Assembly: GCA_039812765.1 (NCBI GenBank)
Contig: JBDIBF010000059.1
Coordinates: 1 to 18,821, forward strand
DNA from: JADJVL01 sp039812765
Lineage (GTDB): Bacteria; Acidobacteriota; Holophagae; Holophagales; Holophagaceae
Direction of reading: 5' to 3'
Length of the DNA stretch: 18,821 nucleotides
A program made the position numbers and the translations under genes. Shown in pieces: positions 13,934 through 18,821 of this stretch (its first letter is position 1; each line of letters opens with the position of its first letter). The notes beneath the pieces were generated by a model. That model worked only from the letters and a program-made list of their open reading frames with translations. It was not told where the DNA came from and did not search any database.

Positions 13934-15457
13934 CTAGCCCTCCACCCGCCAGAGGCTCAGCGCGTCCCCGACCTTCGGGACGGGAATCAGGCCGTTCTCC
14001 ACGGGGCCGTCGTCGGATTCGGGCTCGAGGAGGTAGCTCGCGAGGGCGGCCAGGGGCTGCTCGCCGGGGACGAGCATGGCGCCTTCGGGCACGGTCCGGG
14101 CCTGGGTCTTCCAGGAGACCTCCAGCTCGCCGACGAAGGCGGCTTCGAGGATGGCCCGGCCCCCTTCGGTGCCGAGGCTTTCGACGGTGGGGATGTTCAC
14201 CTCCAGCGTTCCCGACGCGGGCGTCATGCGCAGGCCGTGGCCCGCGAGCCGGGCGGCGACGGGGCCGGGAACGAGGTAGGCGGCGGGGCGCGTGACGTGG
14301 CGGGTGCCGACGAAGCGGTGGAGCAGCGGGATCGTGACGGAGCTGGGCGCGCCCTCCAGGGTGCGGGGCGTGCGGGTGAGCACCTCGAAGGGCTCGTCGA
14401 AGGCCTTCAGGTCGTAGCGGATGGCGATGTGCTCGCGGGGCGTCTGGGCGGTCTGGACGGTCTGGCGCACGTCGTCGCCGTGGGCGGCCACGAAGCGCAG
14501 GGTCTCGAGGTTGAAGGCGTAGGCGGTGCGGACGCGCTCCTCGAAGGAGATGTAGGAGTAGCACTCCAGGAGCAGGTCCATGCGGGAGGTGAGGCCGCGG
14601 TAGTTGGAGCCGAAGCGGGGATGGTGGGGATAGGTCATCCAGCCTTCGCGCACGGAACGGGTGGGATCGGCCTCGGCGTCGGCGTCCAGGACGCGCTCGT
14701 CCTCCACAAAATTCCCGTACCAGCCGCTGTCCAGGCCGTGGTTGCGCTTCAAGGCCGCGGTCACGGGCGGGAGGAGCGTGTTCCGCATGTAGGCGATGGG
14801 CTCGCCGCGGCCGCTCTCCACGGTGTGGGGCACGTCGTAGGTCATGGAGAAGCGGTGCACGCTGCCGTTGGTGGCGTGGTTGTCGATCGTCAGATCGGCC
14901 GCCCAGGGCTGGCAGACGCGCGACTGGAGGAGGCGCATCTCCACGCCCTCCTGGCGCAGGTAGTCGCGGTTGAGGTTGATCTTGGCGGCGTTGACGCGGG
15001 TGCCCACGAGCTCGGGGCCCAATTGTCCGGCGAGCTTGGGCAGGTGGAGGCGGCGGTTCCCGGGGTCCACGGCGTCGTTGCCGTCGGGGTTGAAGAGGGG
15101 CACCAGGACGACGGTGACGTTCTCGAGGATCTGGGAAGCGTCGAGCCCCGCCTTGTCCTCGAGCAGGTCCCGCACCAGCATCAGGCAGCCCTCCTTGCCC
15201 TCCACCTCGCCGGCGTGGATGCCGCAGATGATCAGCACCACCGGCTTGCCGAGGCGCCGGGCCTCGTCGGGGGTCTTCACGCCATGCGCGGAGAGCACCA
15301 GCAGCGGCAGCTCGCGGCCTTCGCCGGAGGTGCCGAAGGAGGTGATGTGGAGGCGGGGATCGTTCTTGGCCTGCAGGCCCGCGATGAAGGCCATGACGTC
15401 CGCGTGGCGGGAGGTTTCGAGGTAGCTCGTGGCTTCGGCGCGGGTGAGGAGGGGCAT
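13934..15457 (-). CDS. M14-family zinc carboxypeptidase-like protein
   Basis: A 507-residue protein of the M14 metallopeptidase fold. Zinc ligands are His81 and Glu84 (GIHAGEVEGKEG) and, later, His194 (DNHATNG). The substrate-binding NLNRDYLR segment (161-168) and a candidate catalytic Glu298 (LLLECYSY) are present. The peptidase domain covers about 10-330; the remaining 180 residues look beta-rich and may be a substrate-gating module. Most large M14 enzymes of this kind are exported, but no signal peptide is visible from ATG 15457 or from the longer frame opening at 15544. ATG 15457 is chosen for the GGAG 6 nt upstream. The likely activity is removal of C-terminal residues from peptides, or de-amidation-type hydrolysis. 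It diverges from yefM across 101 bp. Confidence 0.88.
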   Translation of the reverse strand: MPLLTRAEATSYLETSRHADVMAFIAGLQAKNDPRLHITSFGTSGEGRELPLLVLSAHGVKTPDEARRLGKPVVLIICGIHAGEVEGKEGCLMLVRDLLEDKAGLDASQILENVTVVLVPLFNPDGNDAVDPGNRRLHLPKLAGQLGPELVGTRVNAAKINLNRDYLRQEGVEMRLLQSRVCQPWAADLTIDNHATNGSVHRFSMTYDVPHTVESGRGEPIAYMRNTLLPPVTAALKRNHGLDSGWYGNFVEDERVLDADAEADPTRSVREGWMTYPHHPRFGSNYRGLTSRMDLLLECYSYISFEERVRTAYAFNLETLRFVAAHGDDVRQTVQTAQTPREHIAIRYDLKAFDEPFEVLTRTPRTLEGAPSSVTIPLLHRFVGTRHVTRPAAYLVPGPVAARLAGHGLRMTPASGTLEVNIPTVESLGTEGGRAILEAAFVGELEVSWKTQARTVPEGAMLVPGEQPLAALASYLLEPESDDGPVENGLIPVPKVGDALSLWRVEG

Positions 15458-15503
15458 GGCAGCTCCGGGCGGGGCCTTGATGGTCCCATGTTCGGGTCGT
15501 GCC

Positions 15504-15532
15504 TGGACGGCGCCGGCGGGGAGGCCTACCCT
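15504..15532 (+). promoter_or_regulatory. Promoter of yefM-yoeB
   Basis: TGGACG (15504-15509) and TACCCT (15527-15532) are 17 bp apart. The last base of the -10 box is the first base of the TGTACA operator, so bound YefM would cover the promoter, as expected for autoregulation. Confidence 0.55.
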
Positions 15533-15549
15533 GTACAGGATCACGTACA
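15530..15549 (+). promoter_or_regulatory. YefM-type operator: TGTACA and CGTACA, 12 bp apart
   Basis: A perfect palindrome CCTGTACAGG (15530-15539) holds TGTACA at 15532-15537, and a one-mismatch copy CGTACA is at 15544-15549. The cores are exactly 12 bp apart, centre to centre. In E. coli the yefM-yoeB operator has two palindromes with TGTACA cores at that spacing (established knowledge, from memory). The second half-site touches the ribosome site AGGAG (15549-15553). Confidence 0.7.
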
Positions 15550-15558
15550 GGAGCTCCC

Positions 15559-15819
15559 GTGGACGCCATCACCTACACCAAGGCCCGCACCCATCTCGCG
15601 GAAACCATGGAGCGGGTCTGCGAGGACCACGCGCCCGTCATCATCACCAAGAAGGAGGAACACGCGGTGGTGATGATCTCCCTGGAGGACTACCGGTCCA
15701 TGGAGGAGACCACCTACCTGCTGCGCAGCCCCAAGAACGCTCGGCGATTGCTGGAGGGCGTGGCCCAGCTCGAGGGGGGCGGCGGCACCGCGAGGAAGCT
15801 GGCGAGCAAGACGAAGTAG
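15559..15819 (+). CDS. yefM: YefM-type antitoxin (Phd/YefM family)
   Basis: An 86-residue antitoxin. The N-terminal half is the DNA-binding Phd/YefM fold (MDAITYTKARTHL, PVIITKKEEHAVVMI). The C-terminal half begins at SLEDYRSMEETTYLLRSP (41-58), the family's hallmark, and continues as a helix that wraps and blocks YoeB. It binds its own operator, more tightly with toxin. The start is GTG at 15559, with AGGAG 5 nt upstream; an in-frame opening further left (15499) has no ribosome site and would run through the operator. The toxin gene starts 6 bp after its stop. GC content is nearer to the host chromosome than to the AT-rich gene that follows, so it may have arrived separately. Confidence 0.95.
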   Translation: MDAITYTKARTHLAETMERVCEDHAPVIITKKEEHAVVMISLEDYRSMEETTYLLRSPKNARRLLEGVAQLEGGGGTARKLASKTK

Positions 15820-15825
15820 CCCGCC

Positions 15826-16080
15826 ATGCAGCTCATCTTTTCGGACCTGGCCTGGGAGGACTACCTCCACTGGCAGGCCACCGAGCCCAAGATCCTGAAG
15901 CGCATCCACGCCCTGATCGCAGACGCGCGGAGGCATCCCCATGAAGGCCTCGGCAAGCCGGAGCCCTTGCGGCATGGGCTGGCTGGGTGGTGGTCCCGGC
16001 GGATTAACGACGAGCATCGGATGGTGTACAAGGCCACTGGAGACGCGCTGCTCATCGCGCAGTTGAGGTACCACTACTAA
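15826..16080 (+). CDS. yoeB: YoeB mRNA-cleaving toxin
   Basis: An 84-residue RelE-superfamily endoribonuclease that acts on translating ribosomes and cuts mRNA in the A site. It has the same length as E. coli YoeB and keeps the catalytic residues Glu46 (GKPEPL), Arg65 (EHRMVY), His83 and Tyr84 (RYHY at the end). GWWSRRI (54-60) is also typical. All of these argue for an active toxin. It follows yefM after 6 bp with no clear own ribosome site, so it is translated through coupling. Its stop is 37 bp from the end of the OLD-family gene on the other strand, and base composition drops sharply at that point. Confidence 0.96.
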   Translation: MQLIFSDLAWEDYLHWQATEPKILKRIHALIADARRHPHEGLGKPEPLRHGLAGWWSRRINDEHRMVYKATGDALLIAQLRYHY

Positions 16081-16089
16081 AGACCGGGC

Positions 16090-18080
16090 TGCCTGAGACT
16101 ATCGACCGGATTTCTCTTTAGGCACAGATTGTTGCCATTATTGAACGAATCTCACTACTCTTCGCGGAGGTGCTATCAGCAAGAAATGTGGCAAGGCTAT
16201 TTCGACAAAAGGAAATGACTTCATCTAAATTTTTACGAATATTAAGATATAATTCTAAATCACCTTCTTTTAAAATGTAAGTGTGATTTGTATATTCTAA
16301 TAATAATTTAGATTCCCAATCAGGATTTCTCGCTTTAAAAGCTGCAATTGCGCCGGGCGTTTTCAGTGAAGCTCCTCTCTCAGAAGGATAATGCAAATTT
16401 ACTAAGTAATCGAAATCAGCAATTCTATAAACCCTAAGACCAAAAGCTGTGAACAGGTCAGTCCATTTTAAAAACTCACCTTTCCCGCCAATGTGCAAAA
16501 TCGCAATTTCTTGATCCAAAGGTTGAAATTGCTCTTGCATAATCGATTTGAAAAAATATCGGTCGGTATCTCCCTCAACCAACACGACTCGCTTTGCGAA
16601 AAATGCGTATGTAGAACGGGTGTTATCAAGTATCTTTATAAGACTTTTTTGATCAGTGCCAAGACGGGGAGAAAATATCTCTGTGTGTCCAGATGGGTTA
16701 AGAGAAAATCGACGTACACTATTAATAGTATTAGAGTTTATTAATGCTTCCGAATGAGTGACTAAAATATATTGACAATTTTGATCTCGATTTAAATCGT
16801 TAATAACTTGAAGATATTCGTGCTGAAATTGGTAATGTAAATGGATTTCGGGCTCGTCAATAATCACAACGCCCCCCTTCAGATCTCCTCTTCCATACGC
16901 TTCAAAAACCAAGTGAACGATGGCTTTTTGTCCAGCGCTCAAACTATTGATATCTGTAATAATTTTATTCCTTCGTGTATCACGGAATTCAAAATTATAC
17001 TGCCAGGTGCGCAAATCAATTAATCTAATTCTACATTCGAGACTGACTACTCTAAGTTTTGCATTAATTGCTATAATAAAAGGAAGAGCATTAGCCTCAT
17101 CTTCACATTGCTCCGTGGACTTATCCCTTGAAATTAGATTAAAGTGATGCTCAGCGACCTGAAGTCTAACCAATGCAAATATTGCTGGTTCAGATCTGTC
17201 GCTAGTATTCATGCTTCGTGTGTAGTCATTACTTCTGATCTCTTGAATCTGTTGAGCTGGATGAGCGTCTCTCAGAGAAATAGATGGCTGAAATGCATGA
17301 TAGTTTCGAAAACTACTAATGAGCGTGAATGATTCATAAAGAGTTGGTATTTTTTCATCTGGGTTTACAAAATTATTGAGTGAGATTGCTTCTTTGAAAA
17401 AATGATACTCCGAAAGGTATTGAAATCCAAAATCCGTTTGACCCCCTTGAATTTCGGTAGAAAATGTATTATTCCTTGCATTTAAAATAACATCAATAAT
17501 ATAAATTTCACTCTCATGGCCATCATCATGAATGCCTTGGTTCGAATAAAGACCAATGGCGCGCTGAATTATTACAAAATGGTCCCGAAGATTTTGAATA
17601 TTTTGCCTGTCAATATCATCCAGCCTAATTGCTATTCGAATTTGTTGCTGGTCAGCTTCCGTATCCCAATTTGGATCCAAACGAAATCCAGTAGTTCGCT
17701 GCAGGTTAGATGGTTGTATAATATTTCTCCGTTCATCGCCGGTAACAGAATTCCTGCGTGCGAAAAGCTCCTGGTTAACATTATAATGCTTGTAAATCAC
17801 ACGTCTAAATAGAAAATTGATAATCTCTAATGCTGTTGATTTTCCAGATCCATTTTCACCAATTATTATATTTAGTCCATTTTCAAATAAAATTTTGGGG
17901 GCGGATGAAATATCTTCAACAAAGGGAAAACTTAAAATATTCGAGATCTGTAGGTAATCGATTTTCATGATGGCTTCAGTAAAGTGAATCCTGATTTTAA
18001 TAATTCTATTTCGGGGCTCATAGGAATAACCGGCTCGAACCGAGAAGATAAATTCAGGGCTAAGTAATTAAATGTGATTG
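16090..18080. other. AT-rich acquired segment
   Basis: From about 16090 the sequence falls from roughly 70 % GC to roughly 35-40 % (by eye), stays low to about 18080, then passes through about 50 % to normal values near 18250. The whole stretch is filled by the OLD-family gene and the end of the small frame upstream of it. Codon use (TTA, ATA, AGA, AAT) is unlike any neighbour. No integrase, transposase, tRNA or clear flanking direct repeat is visible, so the route of entry is unknown. Horizontal transfer is strongly inferred from composition. Confidence 0.85.
16118..17968 (-). CDS. OLD-family ATPase with TOPRIM nuclease domain (candidate anti-phage effector)
   Basis: A 616-residue protein. 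The ABC/SMC-type ATPase part has Walker A GENGSGKS (37-44), signature LSAGQKA (343-349), Walker B VVIIDEP (367-373) and H-loop His405 (VTHSEA). A TOPRIM domain follows from about 459: Glu465 in VVLVEGDTD, then IGGKGE (493-498), ADFD with Asp518 and Asp520, and EGDLELYL (568-575). This order is that of overcoming-lysogenization-defect (OLD) nucleases, including P2 Old and the GajA subunit of Gabija. No GajB helicase or reverse transcriptase is next to it, so it is not Gabija or a retron as seen here. Its ATG overlaps the stop of the upstream small frame (ATGA), and its own ribosome site is poor. Catalytic motifs look intact. A defence role is inferred from the family and the foreign composition. 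Confidence 0.9.
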   Translation of the reverse strand: MKIDYLQISNILSFPFVEDISSAPKILFENGLNIIIGENGSGKSTALEIINFLFRRVIYKHYNVNQELFARRNSVTGDERRNIIQPSNLQRTTGFRLDPNWDTEADQQQIRIAIRLDDIDRQNIQNLRDHFVIIQRAIGLYSNQGIHDDGHESEIYIIDVILNARNNTFSTEIQGGQTDFGFQYLSEYHFFKEAISLNNFVNPDEKIPTLYESFTLISSFRNYHAFQPSISLRDAHPAQQIQEIRSNDYTRSMNTSDRSEPAIFALVRLQVAEHHFNLISRDKSTEQCEDEANALPFIIAINAKLRVVSLECRIRLIDLRTWQYNFEFRDTRRNKIITDINSLSAGQKAIVHLVFEAYGRGDLKGGVVIIDEPEIHLHYQFQHEYLQVINDLNRDQNCQYILVTHSEALINSNTINSVRRFSLNPSGHTEIFSPRLGTDQKSLIKILDNTRSTYAFFAKRVVLVEGDTDRYFFKSIMQEQFQPLDQEIAILHIGGKGEFLKWTDLFTAFGLRVYRIADFDYLVNLHYPSERGASLKTPGAIAAFKARNPDWESKLLLEYTNHTYILKEGDLELYLNIRKNLDEVISFCRNSLATFLADSTSAKSSEIRSIMATICA

Positions 18081-18246
18081 TGGTGGGGTGCGGTCGGTTC
18101 GATTTCATAGAAGTGAGATTGCCCATAAACCTCCCACTGGGACTGATCCGCGTCAAGCTCATGCTGATCCCAATTTCCCTTGGCTGAGCAGCGTAGTCGG
18201 TAATCCCAACGTGATTGTGCATAGTCTGCGACTGCTCCGGTGCCAT
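17965..18246 (-). CDS. Unrecognised small protein upstream of and overlapping the OLD gene
   Basis: A frame of 93 residues if it begins at ATG 18246, or 85 from ATG 18222, where GGAG lies 12 nt upstream. I recognise no domain. The middle (IGISMSLTRISPSG, TTITFNYLALNL) looks strand-forming, and the end is mixed. The frame begins on the stop of the DinB gene (TGATG) and ends on the OLD start (ATGA), as in a translationally coupled chain. GC is intermediate (about 50 %), falling toward the OLD gene. It could be a partner of the OLD nuclease (sensor, inhibitor or antitoxin-like). It could instead be a leader that only delivers ribosomes, or a chance frame in junction DNA. Confidence 0.45.
   Translation of the reverse strand: MAPEQSQTMHNHVGITDYAAQPREIGISMSLTRISPSGRFMGNLTSMKSNRPHPTTITFNYLALNLSSRFEPVIPMSPEIELLKSGFTLLKPS
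18143..18170. repeat. Short direct repeat CTGATCC, 21 bp apart
   Basis: CTGATCC occurs at 18143-18149 and 18164-18170, two helical turns apart, with related TCCCA and ATCCCA words around it (18131-18210). The repeats lie in the junction DNA between the DinB gene and the AT-rich segment, inside the small frame. Repeated GGATCA-like words are seen at the ends of some IS21-type elements, but no transposase is here. They could also be operator half-sites. Confidence 0.35.
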
Positions 18247-18734
18247 CAATTCAAATCCACCCCCCGCCAAGCATTCGCCGTCCCGATCTCCGCCCCGTTC
18301 GCCTTGGCGTACAGGAAGAGCTGGAGCTTGTAGGACGTCAGCCACTTGAAGGGGCCGTTGAGGAGGGCCTCGCCTAGGGGCAGCTCGCCGCCTCCGGGCA
18401 AGGGGGCGGGGTGGGTGCGCAACGTCTCTTCATCCACGCTGGCGAAGAAGGCTTCGAGGTCGGCCTTGTGCTGCGCCATGGCGTCGGGGAAGGCTTCGGG
18501 GGGCATCTCTTTCGTCTTCTCGGCGAAGCCGGCGAAGCGCTTCCAGTCCTGCTCCTTCATGCACGTGGCGCCGGCGATGCCGCAGATGGCCAGGTAGCGC
18601 AGCAGCTCGGCGGTGCTGCGCTGCTTCTCCGCAGGGCGGTAGTCCCAGGCCTCGGGCCCCAGCTTGCCGAAGAGGTGCACGCAGATGTCGCACTCCCGCA
18701 GCATCGCGTTCTTGAAGGCGTCCTTCGTGATCAT
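18246..18734 (-). CDS. DinB-like protein without the metal-binding histidines
   Basis: A 162-residue cytoplasmic protein of the DinB superfamily. The layout (YRPAEKQRSTAELLRYLA near the first ligand position, KWLTSYKLQLFLYAKANG near the second) follows the family. However, the expected histidines are replaced: Arg46-Tyr47 stands where a His is usual, and Ser134-Tyr135 stands where the His pair should be. It is therefore probably not a metal enzyme, or it binds differently. The end (GTANAWRGVD) is a natural C-terminus for this subgroup, so the gene is complete although low-GC DNA begins right after it. ATG 18734 has GGGAG 5 nt upstream; a longer frame to 18767 lacks one. The 87 bases up to the window end (18735-18821) hold no gene that I can see. 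Confidence 0.8.
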   Translation of the reverse strand: MITKDAFKNAMLRECDICVHLFGKLGPEAWDYRPAEKQRSTAELLRYLAICGIAGATCMKEQDWKRFAGFAEKTKEMPPEAFPDAMAQHKADLEAFFASVDEETLRTHPAPLPGGGELPLGEALLNGPFKWLTSYKLQLFLYAKANGAEIGTANAWRGVDLN

Positions 18735-18821
18735 GGCGCTCCCGGAATCGTGGCCCCAGGGAACCACGGACCGCGCGCCCGCGCCAGAGGCGGCCCCGCG
18801 CCGGCGCCCGCCCGCCGGTGG

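Noticed and set aside
12840..15572. 910-codon minus-strand frame across the TPR, lipoprotein and M14 genes
   Set aside because: It runs out of frame through three well-supported genes on both strands, with Arg/Pro-rich composition.
13850..15673. 607-codon plus-strand frame opposite the M14 gene and running into yefM
   Set aside because: It crosses the yefM promoter and start in another frame and has no domain; M14 and YefM are certain.
16493..17812. Several short plus-strand frames (60-98 codons) inside the AT-rich segment
   Set aside because: All lie opposite the OLD gene, lack ribosome sites and have no recognisable content.
16118..17968. Gabija (GajA/GajB) or a retron-OLD system
   Set aside because: No UvrD-like helicase and no reverse transcriptase or retron RNA-like structure is present on either side within the window.
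16081..18250. Prophage or integrative element with attachment sites
   Set aside because: No integrase, tRNA gene, or matching direct repeats at the two composition borders could be found by eye.
18088..18333. 81-codon plus-strand frame across the DinB/AT-rich junction
   Set aside because: It runs antisense into the DinB coding region and has no ribosome site or family likeness; the minus-strand frame has the coupled start and stop.

Overview
The window is 18,821 bases of very GC-rich DNA (about 70 % by eye) from a bacterial chromosome, except for one AT-rich stretch near the right end. Gene content and style suggest an acidobacterium of the Holophaga/Geothrix type. The signs are a large secreted PIG-L deacetylase beside a sodium:solute symporter, several DinB-fold proteins, poly-glycine lipoproteins, and start sites of the form GGAG-n5-ATG. 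This placement is inference; there is no rRNA or other marker gene.

Layout from left to right. A partial DinB gene (minus) diverges from a small membrane protein and a DUF4126 membrane protein (plus). A cupredoxin-like lipoprotein (minus) diverges from a MocR-type GntR/aminotransferase regulator (plus), whose aminotransferase domain has lost the PLP lysine. A hexamer repeat and a hairpin separate it from a cNMP-binding/DUF1003 protein and a zinc alcohol dehydrogenase, which ends at a strong bidirectional hairpin terminator. Next comes a five-gene minus-strand operon, read from 11804 down to 6145: secreted PIG-L deacetylase, a 43-residue single-pass membrane protein, a sodium:solute symporter, and two exported DinB paralogues. 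Its start codons and stops overlap at the first two junctions. A zinc-ribbon/TPR protein diverges from this operon. Then follow a second poly-Gly lipoprotein and an M14 carboxypeptidase (both minus).

The right end looks like a small accessory or defence cluster. A yefM-yoeB toxin-antitoxin pair has a recognisable TGTACA operator with 12-bp spacing. It faces a low-GC, probably transferred gene for an OLD-family ATPase/TOPRIM nuclease. An unrecognised 93-codon frame precedes the OLD gene, overlapping its start by 4 nt, and itself begins on the stop of a complete DinB-type gene (TGATG). The OLD gene plus this small frame is the best candidate for an undescribed system here. DinB-fold proteins occur four times in the window, with and without the metal-binding histidines.

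All readings come from the sequence by eye; no database search or folding calculation was run.
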